Source of the DNA: an uncultured Acetatifactor sp.
GTDB lineage: Bacteria; Bacillota; Clostridia; Lachnospirales; Lachnospiraceae
Direction of reading: 5' to 3'
Length of the DNA: 64,000 nucleotides
Assembly: GCA_934402315.1 (NCBI GenBank)
Contig: CAKRTS010000007.1
Coordinates: 62,001-126,000 of the forward strand
This document shows positions 38,408 through 46,798 of this stretch, piece by piece; position 1 is the first letter of the stretch, and every line of letters begins with the position of its first letter. The position numbers and the translations under genes were made by a program. The notes under the pieces were generated by a model. It saw only the letters and a list, made by a program, of their open reading frames with translations, was not told where the DNA came from and searched no databases.

Positions 38408-40057
38408 GTGTTCGTTATGATAGCGATCAGAGGCACAGGCGTATCCGGCGGGATAGCAGAGGGTTCCGTATGTATTTACAAGCGCAGTAAGCCGGTTCCT
38501 GGGAACCGGCAGGCGGCTGATCCTAACAGGGAGCTTGAGCGTTGGAGAGCAGCTTCAAAAAAGGCGGCTGCGGAGCTTGATGCGCTGGCTGAAAAAACCA
38601 GAGCGGAAATTGGGGAAGAGGCGGCAATGCTTTTTGAAACCCACCGAATGATGCTTGAGGATCTTGATTTTGCAGGCAGGATCGAAGAGCTTATCACATC
38701 GGGAAAATACAGTGCGGAAAATGCCGTTGATGCTGTGGGCAAAGAATTTTCCGGGATGTTTGCCGCTATGGACGATGACTATATGCGGGCAAGAAGCGTT
38801 GACGTCACTGACATTTCAAACCGAGTCATTACCGTGCTGAGCGGTGGAAGCAGTGAAACAGTTCTGGATAAGCCTTCCGTCATCCTTGCGGATGATCTCA
38901 CTCCCAGCGAAACCGTCCAGCTGGATAAGTCGATGATACTTGGATTTATCCTGACCGGTGGAAATGCGAACAGCCATACTGCCATCCTTGCAAGAACACT
39001 GGGGATTCCTGTGATCATCAACGCAGACATTGATCTGAACGGCGGATATGAGGGCAGACAGGTCATCATGGACGGAAGCGTTGGTTATATCGTTATTGAT
39101 CCCGATGAAACAACAAGGGAATATCTGGGCAGAAAGCAGCGGGAAGAAAAGGCGGTAAGGGCAATGCTTGAACAGCTCAAGGGACAGCCTGATGTTACCG
39201 CTGACGGAAAAGAGATAAAGGTATACGCCAATATTACCTCTCCCGCTGATGTGGATGCCGTAATCACCAATGATGCAAGAGGAATCGGGCTTTTCAGAAG
39301 CGAATTTCTTTATCTTGGGTCGGAGGATTTTCCGTCCGAGGAGGTTCAGTTTGAAGCATATAAGTCCGTTGTGCAGAGAATGAACGGTGCAAGAGTCATC
39401 ATAAGAACAATGGACATCGGTGCGGACAAGAAGATAGGTTATTTCGGACTTGCCGACGAAGAAAACCCCGCACTTGGAATGAGGGCACTCCGAATATGCC
39501 TTTCCCGCCCCGAGATATTCAAAACGCAGCTGAGAGCGCTTTACCGCGCATCTGCATATGGAAAGCTGGCTATAATGTTTCCGATGGTATCGAGTCTGTG
39601 GGAGGTGCAGGAGGCAAAGCGCCTGTGCAGTGCGGTTATGGCGGAGCTTAAAAAGGATAGGATACCCTTTGACAGTGAGGCTGAGCTTGGCGTTATGATT
39701 GAAACCCCCGCAGCTGTAATGATAGCTCCCGAGCTTGCAAAGGAAGTAAGCTTCTTTTCCATAGGAACCAACGATCTGACCCAATACACCATTGCGGTTG
39801 ACAGGCAGAGCATACAGGGACTTGAAAGATTCTATGACCCCAGGCATCCCGCAGTCCTGAAAATGATAAAAATGACCGTGGACGCTGCCCATGAAGCGGG
39901 AATATGGGCAGGAATCTGCGGAGAGCTTGCGGCTGACTGCACCCTTACCGAAACCTTTATCAAAATGGGTGTGGATGAGCTTTCCGTCTCTCCCGGATCG
40001 GTGCTTCCGATCAGGAATGCCGTGCGAAGCTCCCATGGAAACCGGCGTGTTCTGTAA
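38408..40057 (+). CDS. ptsI: PTS enzyme I (phosphoenolpyruvate-protein phosphotransferase)
   Basis: 549 residues from GTG 38408 with AGAGGAG nine bases upstream; ATG 38417 with AGGCGG upstream is an equally possible start. Phosphohistidine His190 in GGNANSHTAILART; PEP-binding domain with IRTMDIGADKK, NPALGMRALRICL and C-terminal GICGELAAD. By family it passes phosphate from PEP to HPr, starting sugar uptake. No ptsH or sugar-specific EII is in the window. Slightly shorter than the usual ~570. It sits alone between ribosomal terminator and accessory genes. Confidence 0.95.
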   Translation: MFVMIAIRGTGVSGGIAEGSVCIYKRSKPVPGNRQAADPNRELERWRAASKKAAAELDALAEKTRAEIGEEAAMLFETHRMMLEDLDFAGRIEELITSGKYSAENAVDAVGKEFSGMFAAMDDDYMRARSVDVTDISNRVITVLSGGSSETVLDKPSVILADDLTPSETVQLDKSMILGFILTGGNANSHTAILARTLGIPVIINADIDLNGGYEGRQVIMDGSVGYIVIDPDETTREYLGRKQREEKAVRAMLEQLKGQPDVTADGKEIKVYANITSPADVDAVITNDARGIGLFRSEFLYLGSEDFPSEEVQFEAYKSVVQRMNGARVIIRTMDIGADKKIGYFGLADEENPALGMRALRICLSRPEIFKTQLRALYRASAYGKLAIMFPMVSSLWEVQEAKRLCSAVMAELKKDRIPFDSEAELGVMIETPAAVMIAPELAKEVSFFSIGTNDLTQYTIAVDRQSIQGLERFYDPRHPAVLKMIKMTVDAAHEAGIWAGICGELAADCTLTETFIKMGVDELSVSPGSVLPIRNAVRSSHGNRRVL

Positions 40058-40071
40058 GCTGACACAAACAT

Positions 40072-40195
40072 AAAAAGCACCGTTCTGCGCATCCTATGTA
40101 CGAAAAGACAGTACATGGAGGCGCAGGATGCGGAGAAAGCGGAAAATCCTTTATCTGGGTATCCTATCTGTTTTCTGCGCATCGGTGCTTTTTTT
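40072..40195 (+). other. split terminator-like inverted repeat across the YiiX-like gene start
   Basis: AAAAAGCACCG (40072-40082) is the exact complement of CGGTGCTTTTT (40183-40193, followed by TT). The intervening sequence carries a direct repeat TTCTGCGCATC (40083-40093 and 40173-40183). Joining the two repeats would recreate a compact 11-bp terminator with a 10-base loop. The right half is inside the signal-peptide codons of the next gene. CGCATCC / GGATGCG around the start codon offers an alternative hairpin. Confidence 0.5.
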
Positions 40196-40970
40196 GTGGA
40201 CAGAGAGCGCGGAGAGGGACGCCCATTTTACACCGGATTATGAGAAGGTCGATCTGGAAGCCTTTCTTGAGAAAGCGGAGCTGACGGATGAGGAATATGC
40301 TGTCATTTTTGGGCAGACGGGACTGGCGAAGCCGGGGGTGGACGAGCTTTACCGCCTGGGCAGGCAGAATGAGCTGCTGTGCCTGCAGGAGCGCTTCTTT
40401 GCTCCGGTGGAGTATCACTGCAGCGGCAGATATGTCATCTGCAGGAGCGAGAGGCTGGACGGGGAAGAGGAGACAGCCGGTTTTCTCCCGACAGCGCATA
40501 CCGGTGACATTCTGATTACCTTCAGCGGTCATGTGTTCGGCTGGCGCAGCGGTCATGCGGCGATTGTCGTGGACGGAGAGAAGGGACTTACACTGGAGGC
40601 AATCTCTCCCAGCTGCAACTCCTGTCTGTGTGAACTGTCACACTGGCGGGAATATCCGCAGTTCGTTCTGCTGCGGCCGAAAAATCTGACGGAGCGGGAG
40701 TGCGGCGAGATAGCGGCGTATGCGGTTGAAAACATGAACGATATTCCCTATGACCTGTTCCGGTGGGCGGAAAGAGGAAACGGGCAGGACGAAGAATGTA
40801 AGGTCACGGGAACGCAGTGTGCGCATCTGGTGTGGGCGGTGTATTATCATTTCGGCTATGATCTTGACAGTGACGGCGGATCCATCGTCACGCCGATGGA
40901 CCTGTGCCGGAGCGGGCTTCTTGAAGTGGTTCAGGCTTACGGAATAGATGCTAAAAAGCTCATAAAGTAA
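40128..40970 (+). CDS. YiiX/NlpC-P60-like cysteine hydrolase, membrane-anchored
   Basis: 280 residues. N-terminal hydrophobic segment (8-23), then a domain matching the permuted papain-like YiiX/YebB group: GDILIT (126-131), SGHAAIVVD with likely catalytic His143, and GTQCAHLVW with likely catalytic Cys231. By family these are cell-wall peptide or lipid amide/ester hydrolases; the substrate is not known. RBS GGAGG eight bases upstream, inside a potential hairpin. The signal-peptide codons carry a terminator-like sequence (see that entry). Confidence 0.75.
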   Translation: MRRKRKILYLGILSVFCASVLFLWTESAERDAHFTPDYEKVDLEAFLEKAELTDEEYAVIFGQTGLAKPGVDELYRLGRQNELLCLQERFFAPVEYHCSGRYVICRSERLDGEEETAGFLPTAHTGDILITFSGHVFGWRSGHAAIVVDGEKGLTLEAISPSCNSCLCELSHWREYPQFVLLRPKNLTERECGEIAAYAVENMNDIPYDLFRWAERGNGQDEECKVTGTQCAHLVWAVYYHFGYDLDSDGGSIVTPMDLCRSGLLEVVQAYGIDAKKLIK

Positions 40971-41003
40971 GTATAAAAACAATCTTAATTTTTATCTTTA
41001 GAC

Positions 41004-41032
41004 TTGAAATCAGGCGATTGAAATCGTATAGT
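41004..41032 (+). promoter_or_regulatory. sigma-A promoter of the small HTH gene
   Basis: TTGAAA (41004-41009), 17-base spacer, TATAGT (41027-41032). Confidence 0.6.
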
Positions 41033-41095
41033 AACCGTATAGACGATTTGTCGTGTAATAGAAGTGGTGATTGCGGAGCCTAGTGCTTCCTGTCT

Positions 41096-41128
41096 GGATT
41101 TGTGTCTGCGCACACTTGACACAAATCC
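41096..41128 (+). promoter_or_regulatory. perfect 11-bp hairpin upstream of HTH gene
   Basis: GGATTTGTGTC (41096-41106) and GACACAAATCC (41118-41128) with an 11-base loop, directly adjoining leader repeat copy B. Confidence 0.65.
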
Positions 41129-41160
41129 GCTATGCGCAAAGAACGTGCGCGGAAATGGAG
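41128..41160 (+). repeat. leader repeat, copy B (before HTH gene)
   Basis: 33 bases starting CGCTATGCGCAAAGAA and ending GAAATGGAG; covers the ribosome binding site of the next gene. Counterpart of copy A at 33876-33908. Confidence 0.7.
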
Positions 41161-41166
41161 ATAAAG

Positions 41167-41526
41167 ATGAATAAAGCAGAAGTTTTAAAGAACGAAATAT
41201 TGAGACAGTATAGAAGCCTCCGCCAGTTTGCGATGGAAATGAACATTCCCTACAGCACACTGGTCACGGCTCTGGAGCGTGGCATCGAGGGAATGGCGTA
41301 TGGTACGGTGATCCGGATGTGCGATAAGCTCAGCCTGAACCCGGTAGACTTCAGCTCTCTTGAGCGGGATGCGTCCCTCGGAGAGAAGCTGCTCGAAAAC
41401 CGCGTGATGCAGAATTACATTAAGCTCAATCAGACGGGCAGGGATAAAGTTCTGGAGCTGATGGAGGATTTTGCCCAGATCGATAAATATAAGGCAAAGG
41501 GCAGAAAAAGCAAAGAGGTAAAATAA
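41167..41526 (+). CDS. small helix-turn-helix protein (XRE-like)
   Basis: 119 residues from ATG 41167 with GGAG seven bases upstream; an in-frame ATG at 41071 lies before the leader hairpin. A helix-turn-helix is visible around LRQFAMEMNIPYSTLVTALE, then a helical C-terminus with a basic tail (KAKGRKSKEVK). Probably a DNA-binding regulator; targets unknown. Confidence 0.75.
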   Translation: MNKAEVLKNEILRQYRSLRQFAMEMNIPYSTLVTALERGIEGMAYGTVIRMCDKLSLNPVDFSSLERDASLGEKLLENRVMQNYIKLNQTGRDKVLELMEDFAQIDKYKAKGRKSKEVK

Positions 41527-41538
41527 ACAGGCAAAATA

Positions 41539-41579
41539 AAAACTTCCCATTCGGCGTTCGTCGGAGTGGGAAGTTTTTT
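41539..41579. terminator. bidirectional terminator between HTH and FliD-like genes
   Basis: 14-bp stem (41539-41552 with 41564-41577, one G-U), 11-base loop, T-run on the right and A-run on the left. Confidence 0.88.
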
Positions 41580-42873
41580 AACAGTAGCTGTTGAACATCA
41601 TGCCGCTGTAGGCGCTTGTGGTATAGGGGCTGACATAATTGTGTCCCGGATTCTTATAGGCGACCACGGTTTTCCGAACATAGTCCATCGGATTCAATGC
41701 GACCTGATCGCTCTTGCGCAGCAGCATGCCGGAAAGACTTTTCAGGCTGCCGAAGGTCTCTGTGAGATCCTGTGACTGCAGGGCGGTCTGACGGAGCTGG
41801 TCGGTGTTAATCTGCAGGATACCGTCATCGTTCTGGGTGATGCCCATGGATGTCAGGGAGGTATTGTAGACACCGGCAATGCCCTTCAATTCGTTGACGA
41901 GCTGTCTGCTCTTTGCCTGTGTTTCCAGATAGGAGGATGCCACGCTCAGAAAATTGTTGTAGCTGCCTATCAGGTGTGTGATATTGTCCGTGAGCGATTC
42001 GACGTCGGTTTTCAGCCCGATGGAAACAGGCTGGTCTTCTTCGGTCGTGCTGTGTAACTGCACCTCAAACATCTGTCCGATCGTGAAGTGGTTTGAGGAG
42101 GCGCTGCGCTCCTGCCCGTTTACGGTGAAATTGGCGTTGGACGGTGCAAGCTCAATGCGGTCCAGCCCGAAATAATCCACGGTTCCGACACTCTTGCTGG
42201 TCTTTTCGTCACTGATGGTAAACTGCCTTGTCCTGCCGGTGGAGAGACCGGTCGACTCAGAGGTCAGCCGGAGAGCGGAACGCCCCTCTGACTCGGCAAG
42301 GTCTGCCTTGATTCCGATGCCGGAATTGTTAATCAGGCGCACAAGACGCTCCTGAACCTGCCGGTTTGTCTCGGATTCCCCGATGGCGAACTGGAATTCG
42401 TAATTCATGTCGTTGACCTCAAGGTCAAAGGAATAAGAATCGGGCGGAAGCGTTACCTTGGTGTCGGGCAGAAAGGTTCCCAGATTTTCCTGCGGGGTGG
42501 CAAGAGAACTGATCTCCAGCTCCAGCTTGGGAATTTCCGTATCCGAATCCTGTGAGCCGATATAGGAGGCAGTCAGGATGTCGGGATCCGACGAAAAAGC
42601 ATTTTTCTTGTTGAACACAACATTTTCGTTGAAGCCGCCGAGCTGCGCGATCGTATTGTGCAGATCACGGGCATTTTCCTTCAGATCCACGGCGTAATGC
42701 TGTGTGTCCCTGCTGGTCGTAGGGAGATACCAGGGTGCGTCCTTGTTCAGCTTGACAATGGCGTTATACACGCTGCGGAGCTCACTGCGTTTGTGAGTAT
42801 CGTAGCGGGTCAAAGCCTTTGGCGTATAGGCTGTGAGATAGTTATTATATACAGTATTGAGTACCGAACCCAT
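41578..42873 (-). CDS. FliD-like (flagellar hook-associated protein 2) protein
   Basis: 431 residues from the ATG at 42873, with GGGAGG eight bases upstream; an upstream in-frame start at 42951 lies in the promoter. The C-terminal half resembles the FliD C-domain (VESLTDNITHLIGSYNNFLSVASSYLE, MGITQNDDGILQINTDQLRQ). The N-terminus differs from normal filament caps, which carry a hydrophobic heptad region, so it may be a divergent cap or a cap-like surface protein. No other flagellar structural gene is near. Confidence 0.65.
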   Translation of the reverse strand: MGSVLNTVYNNYLTAYTPKALTRYDTHKRSELRSVYNAIVKLNKDAPWYLPTTSRDTQHYAVDLKENARDLHNTIAQLGGFNENVVFNKKNAFSSDPDILTASYIGSQDSDTEIPKLELEISSLATPQENLGTFLPDTKVTLPPDSYSFDLEVNDMNYEFQFAIGESETNRQVQERLVRLINNSGIGIKADLAESEGRSALRLTSESTGLSTGRTRQFTISDEKTSKSVGTVDYFGLDRIELAPSNANFTVNGQERSASSNHFTIGQMFEVQLHSTTEEDQPVSIGLKTDVESLTDNITHLIGSYNNFLSVASSYLETQAKSRQLVNELKGIAGVYNTSLTSMGITQNDDGILQINTDQLRQTALQSQDLTETFGSLKSLSGMLLRKSDQVALNPMDYVRKTVVAYKNPGHNYVSPYTTSAYSGMMFNSYC

Positions 42874-42909
42874 TGCCGCACCTCCCTTCCGACATATCTT
42901 CTTAAGGCG

Positions 42910-42938
42910 ATTGTAACACATATAATAGGTAGAAACAA
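42910..42938 (-). promoter_or_regulatory. sigma-A promoter of FliD-like gene
   Basis: On the minus strand: TTGTTT (42933-42938), 17-base spacer, TACAAT (42910-42915). No sigma-28 motif seen. Confidence 0.55.
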
Positions 42939-42968
42939 GCGGGAAACACAAAAAAATACAGAAAAATA

Positions 42969-42997
42969 TTGACGAAACAGGTCTCCTGTGATATAGT
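42969..42997 (+). promoter_or_regulatory. rpmG: sigma-A promoter of rpmG-secE-nusG
   Basis: TTGACG (42969-42974), 17-base spacer, TATAGT (42992-42997). Confidence 0.75.
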
Positions 42998-43059
42998 ATT
43001 CACGCGAGATGAGATTTAGGTCTTTTTTTTATGCTTAAAAAAACGTGGAGGTAGCCGAT

Positions 43060-43209
43060 ATGCGTACAAAAATCACTTTAGCTTGTACAGAGTGCAAGCA
43101 GCGTAACTACAATACTACCAAGGATAAGAAGACGCATCCTGACAGAATGGAAACGAAGAAGTATTGTAGATTCTGCAAGACACATACACTGCACAAAGAA
43201 ACCAAATAG
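43060..43209 (+). CDS. rpmG: 50S ribosomal protein L33
   Basis: 49 residues ([20 protein letters not shown] then [20 protein letters not shown] and a short tail), with zinc-type CxxC pairs at 9/12 and 36/39. RBS GTGGAGG. Confidence 0.96.
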   Translation: MRTKITLACTECKQRNYNTTKDKKTHPDRMETKKYCRFCKTHTLHKETK

Positions 43210-43236
43210 TCAGCGTCGTCTTAATTGGAGGTCAAA

Positions 43237-43440
43237 ATGGGAGATTCCGCAGAAAAGCAGAAGCGCCCCGGTTTCTTTGACGGGGTAAAAGCCGAATTCA
43301 AGAAAATTGCATGGCCGGACAGACAGGCCACTTTGAAGCAGTCTGTCGCTGTCGTGGCAATCTCGGTTGTTGTGGGAGTTATCATTGCAATAATTGACTA
43401 TGTTGCGAAATATGGCATAAACTTCTTAACATCAATTTAG
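43237..43440 (+). CDS. secE: preprotein translocase subunit SecE
   Basis: 67 residues from ATG 43237 (TTGGAGG upstream). Conserved FKKIAWPDRQATLKQS followed by one membrane helix (about 43-60). Clamps SecY. Usual rpmG-secE-nusG order. Confidence 0.96.
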   Translation: MGDSAEKQKRPGFFDGVKAEFKKIAWPDRQATLKQSVAVVAISVVVGVIIAIIDYVAKYGINFLTSI

Positions 43441-43455
43441 AGCGAGGGTGATTGT

Positions 43456-43974
43456 ATGGCAGAGGCAAAATGGTATGTGGTTCATACCTATTCCGGATAT
43501 GAAAACAAAGTCAAAGCCAATATTGAGAAGACCATTGAAAACAACAAAAACCTTGCGGAACAGATTTTGGAAGTAAGAGTTCCTCTGGAGGATGTTGTAG
43601 AGCTGAAAAATGGTGTGAAGAAAACCGTCCAGAGAAAAATGTTCCCTGGCTATGTCCTTCTCAATATGGAGATGAATGACGACACATGGTATGTAGTAAG
43701 AAATACCCGTGGTGTCACAGGCTTTGTCGGACCGGGAAGTAAACCGGTTCCCCTTACAGAAGCGGAAATGAAGCCACTGGGTATCAAGGCAGAGAATGTT
43801 TCCGTAGACTTTGTCGAGGGAGACAGCATCGCTGTAGTGGCAGGTGTCTGGAAGGATACGGTTGGTATCGTTCAGAAGATCGATTACAGCAAGCAGACAG
43901 CGACAATCAATGTGGAGCTGTTTGGTAGAGAGACTCCCGTGGAGATTGGCTTCGCGGAGGTAAGAAAGCTTTAA
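43456..43974 (+). CDS. nusG: transcription termination/antitermination factor NusG
   Basis: 172 residues: NGN domain (AKWYVVHTYSGYENKVKANI) and C-terminal KOW domain (VEGDSIAVVAGVWKDTVGIV). Couples polymerase to Rho or ribosome. Confidence 0.97.
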   Translation: MAEAKWYVVHTYSGYENKVKANIEKTIENNKNLAEQILEVRVPLEDVVELKNGVKKTVQRKMFPGYVLLNMEMNDDTWYVVRNTRGVTGFVGPGSKPVPLTEAEMKPLGIKAENVSVDFVEGDSIAVVAGVWKDTVGIVQKIDYSKQTATINVELFGRETPVEIGFAEVRKL

Positions 43975-44135
43975 TTCGGTATTTGCAGCGCAAGCTGACA
44001 GATATATGGGGCATGAGCCCCGGCAACAAAGTGGGAGCAGGAGCGCGGATGCGTCCACCTGCGCCGAATGGCCGTTCGCAATAAGCAGCCCCCGCGGCTG
44101 TGGTAACGGCATACCACAATATAGGAGGTGCCAAA
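43975..44135 (+). other. leader/spacer before rplK
   Basis: 161 bases without a gene; hairpins GGGGC / GCCCC (about 44009-44022) and CAGCC / GGCTG. L1 represses this operon in E. coli through the rplK leader; that target is not confirmed here. Confidence 0.4.
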
Positions 44136-44561
44136 ATGGCAAAGAAAGTAACAGGCTACATCAAATTGCAGATTCCTGCCGGCAAAGCAACACCGGCTCC
44201 GCCGGTTGGTCCTGCACTGGGACAGCATGGCGTGAACATCGTTGAATTCACAAAGCAGTTCAACGCAAAGACAGCAGACAAGGGCGATGTGATTATCCCC
44301 GTAGTCATCACTGTATATGCAGACAGAAGCTTCAGCTTCATTACCAAGACCCCCCCTGCAGCAGTACTGCTGAAGAAGGCATGTAATATCAAGTCCGGTT
44401 CAGGCGTTCCGAACAAGACAAAGGTTGCAACAATCTCCAAGGCAAAGCTTCAGGAGATCGCTGAGATGAAGATGCCCGACCTGAACGCAGCAAGCGTTGA
44501 GGCTGCAATGAGCATGATCGCAGGTACGGCACGCAGCATGGGTATTACTGTAGAAGACTAA
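44136..44561 (+). CDS. rplK: 50S ribosomal protein L11
   Basis: 141 residues from ATG 44136 with AGGAGG upstream. Conserved [20 protein letters not shown]. Part of the GTPase-associated centre. Confidence 0.97.
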   Translation: MAKKVTGYIKLQIPAGKATPAPPVGPALGQHGVNIVEFTKQFNAKTADKGDVIIPVVITVYADRSFSFITKTPPAAVLLKKACNIKSGSGVPNKTKVATISKAKLQEIAEMKMPDLNAASVEAAMSMIAGTARSMGITVED

Positions 44562-44616
44562 GAAAATTGATTGGGAGACAACCACAGGTTGTCGCTGGAA
44601 CCTAGGAGGTAAAAGA

Positions 44617-45306
44617 ATGAAGCATGGTAAGAAATATACCGAAGCTGCAAAGCTTGTAGATCGCGCAGTATTCTATGAGCCCAACGATGCAATCGCTTTG
44701 GTTAAGAAGACAGCAACAGCAAAGTTCGATGAGACCATCGAAGTACACATCAGAACCGGTTGTGACGGACGTCACGCTGAGCAGCAGATCCGTGGCGCAG
44801 TTGTACTGCCGAACGGAACAGGTAAGACTGTAAAGGTTCTGGTATTCGCAAAGGGCGATAAGGTAAACGAGGCAGAGGCAGCAGGCGCTGACTATGTTGG
44901 CGGCGAGGAGCTGATCCCGAAGATCCAGAACGACGGATGGCTTGATTTCGACGTTGTAGTTGCAACCCCTGACATGATGGGCGTTGTAGGACGTCTCGGT
45001 AAGGTTCTGGGACCTAAGGGCTTGATGCCTAACCCCAAGGCCGGTACCGTAACAATGGATGTTACCAAGGCTGTAAACGACATCAAGGCTGGTAAGATCG
45101 AGTACAGACTGGACAAGACCAACATCGTGCATGTACCTGTAGGAAAGGCTTCCTTCACTGAGGAGCAGCTGCAGGAGAACTTCACCGCACTGATGGATGC
45201 AATCACAAAGGCAAGACCCAGCGCTTTGAAGGGTCAGTACCTCAAGAGCATCACTCTGACAAGCACCATGGGACCTGGCGTAAAGGTTTCTGTTGCAAAG
45301 TATTAA
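44617..45306 (+). CDS. rplA: 50S ribosomal protein L1
   Basis: 229 residues, with [22 protein letters not shown]1 stalk protein and known repressor of its own operon in E. coli. RBS CTAGGAGG. Confidence 0.97.
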   Translation: MKHGKKYTEAAKLVDRAVFYEPNDAIALVKKTATAKFDETIEVHIRTGCDGRHAEQQIRGAVVLPNGTGKTVKVLVFAKGDKVNEAEAAGADYVGGEELIPKIQNDGWLDFDVVVATPDMMGVVGRLGKVLGPKGLMPNPKAGTVTMDVTKAVNDIKAGKIEYRLDKTNIVHVPVGKASFTEEQLQENFTALMDAITKARPSALKGQYLKSITLTSTMGPGVKVSVAKY

Positions 45307-45325
45307 TTAAAAAATATGCAGAGAT

Positions 45326-45364
45326 AAGGGGTTGACATTAGTCAGCCCCTTGTGTTATAATATG
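45326..45364 (+). promoter_or_regulatory. rplJ: promoter embedded in a hairpin, before rplJ
   Basis: TTGACA (45332-45337), 18-base spacer, TATAAT (45356-45361). An 11-bp stem AAGGGGTTGAC (45326-45336) / GTCAGCCCCTT (45341-45351, one G-U) overlaps the -35. Core TGTGTTATAATATG (45351-45364) equals that before rpmJ. Confidence 0.72.
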
Positions 45365-45365
45365 C

Positions 45366-45559
45366 ATCGGTCGTGAGATCGAAGCCGAAGACAGCAGGTC
45401 CCGAAGTTTCGCTGAGAGACAAGGGGTAAGCAAGGCGCCTGCCGAGGAAAGAGTTTATACTAAGACTTTTTGCCTTCCTGTCTTCAGGGAGGTTTTTCTT
45501 TTATAAAACTCCTTTCGGCGGGGGAGTAATCCCCAACAATTCTATAAGGAGGTAAAAAA
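45366..45559 (+). ncRNA. L10 leader (rplJL autoregulatory RNA) with attenuator
   Basis: About 190 nt from the promoter to rplJ. The segment with GACAGCAGGT, GCTGAGAGACAAGG and GCCTGCCGAGG looks like the L10(L12)4-binding region known before rplJ in Firmicutes. It ends with a terminator, CCTTCCTG / CAGGGAGG (45473-45492) plus a T-run, and a further hairpin near the ribosome binding site. Confidence 0.75.
45473..45502 (+). terminator. attenuator terminator in the L10 leader
   Basis: 8-bp stem with a TCTT loop followed by TTTTTCTTTT, inside the leader rather than after a gene; suits control by premature termination. Confidence 0.8.
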
Positions 45560-46096
45560 ATGGCAAAGGTTGAATTAAAACAGCCCATCGTAGAAGAGAT
45601 TTCCGCTCATATCAAGGATGCCCAGTCAGTCGTTCTGGTTGACTACCGCGGACTTACCGTTGAGCAGGATACACAGCTTCGTAAGAATCTGCGTGAGGCA
45701 GGAGTTGTCTACAAGGTGTACAAGAACACCTTCATGACTCGTGCATTCAAGGATACCGCATTTGAAGGTCTGACCCAGTATCTGGAGGGACCCAGCGCGG
45801 TAGCAATTTCTTCTGAGGACGCAACCGCTCCCGCAAGAGTATTGTCTGAGTTCGCTAAGAAGGCTGACAAACTCGAGATCAAGGGCGGCGTTGTAGAAGG
45901 CACCGTATACGATGCAAAGGGAATGGTAGCAATCGCAAGCATTCCGTCCAGAGAGGTACTCATTTCCAAGTTGCTTGGCAGCTTGCAGAGTCCTATCACC
46001 AACTTCGCTCGCGTCATGAACCAGCTGGCAGAAAAAGGCGGAGCTTCCGCAGTAGAAGCGCCTGCAGCTGAGGCACCCGCAGCGGATGCTGAGTAA
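45560..46096 (+). CDS. rplJ: 50S ribosomal protein L10
   Basis: 178 residues, VVLVDYRGLTVEQDTQLRKNLREAG conserved, Ala/Glu-rich C-terminus. Anchors L7/L12 dimers and binds its own leader. Confidence 0.97.
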   Translation: MAKVELKQPIVEEISAHIKDAQSVVLVDYRGLTVEQDTQLRKNLREAGVVYKVYKNTFMTRAFKDTAFEGLTQYLEGPSAVAISSEDATAPARVLSEFAKKADKLEIKGGVVEGTVYDAKGMVAIASIPSREVLISKLLGSLQSPITNFARVMNQLAEKGGASAVEAPAAEAPAADAE

Positions 46097-46170
46097 TTTC
46101 CGGATTGGCACGCAGGTGCCCGGAACATAAAAAGAAACAATTAACAAATTAAAAAATGGAGGAAATCAAA

Positions 46171-46545
46171 ATGGCTAAGTTAACAGCTCAGGAACTGATC
46201 GACGCTATCAAAGAGTTGACCGTATTAGAGTTAAATGATCTTGTAAAGGCTTGTGAGGAGGAGTTCGGCGTATCTGCAGCAGCTGGCGTTGTAGTTGCAG
46301 CAGCAGGCCCTGCCGCAGCAGCAGAGGAAGAGAAGACCGAGTTCAACGTAGAGCTGACCGAGGTTGGTGCAGAGAAGGTTAAGGTTATCAAGGTTGTTCG
46401 TGAGGTAACCGGTCTTGGACTGAAGGAAGCAAAGGACGTTGTTGACGGAGCTCCTAAGGTTGTTAAGGAAGGCGCTTCTAAGGAAGAGGCTGAAGACATC
46501 AAGAAGAAGCTTGAGGAAGTTGGAGCTAAGGTTACTCTGAAGTAA
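46171..46545 (+). CDS. rplL: 50S ribosomal protein L7/L12
   Basis: 124 residues from ATG 46171 with GGAGG upstream. N-terminal dimer helix pair, Ala-rich hinge, C-domain [21 protein letters not shown] that recruits GTPase factors. Confidence 0.97.
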   Translation: MAKLTAQELIDAIKELTVLELNDLVKACEEEFGVSAAAGVVVAAAGPAAAAEEEKTEFNVELTEVGAEKVKVIKVVREVTGLGLKEAKDVVDGAPKVVKEGASKEEAEDIKKKLEEVGAKVTLK

Positions 46546-46577
46546 TCTGTGCATACAGTGGTACTCTTGAATGGGAG

Positions 46578-46612
46578 ATGGCTCGCGTGCAGGCACGCAG
46601 AGCCATTTCTCA
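46578..46612 (+). terminator. partial terminator between rplL and rpoB
   Basis: ATGGCTC / GAGCCAT with an inner GCGTGC / GCACGC pairing, followed by TTTCTC. The weak U-tract suggests attenuation, allowing some rpoB readthrough. Confidence 0.55.
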
Positions 46613-46706
46613 ATTTGTATGTGTGCTGTGTGGTACGCATTTTCTCTCGTTTTATTCAGAAAAATTCATTTTGTTCAAATAATTCCACATATTATTAAAA
46701 TAATGC

Positions 46707-46735
46707 TTGACCCATTGACAATTTTGTGCTATTAT
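46707..46735 (+). promoter_or_regulatory. rpoB: sigma-A promoter of rpoBC
   Basis: TTGACC (46707-46712), 17-base spacer, TATTAT (46730-46735). Confidence 0.65.
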
Positions 46736-46798
46736 TGACGATGCACTATTGTGAAGTGCTATGCCTTTTTGGCGGCAGAAAAGAAAGAACGGGGTGAA

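Noticed and set aside
38408..40057. Horizontal transfer of ptsI
   Set aside because: Codon choice looks somewhat different from ribosomal neighbours, but those are strongly biased; no mobile-element remains flank it.
41071..41166. Longer N-terminus for the HTH protein starting at 41071
   Set aside because: It would run through the 11-bp hairpin and leader repeat and has no ribosome binding site; ATG 41167 has one.
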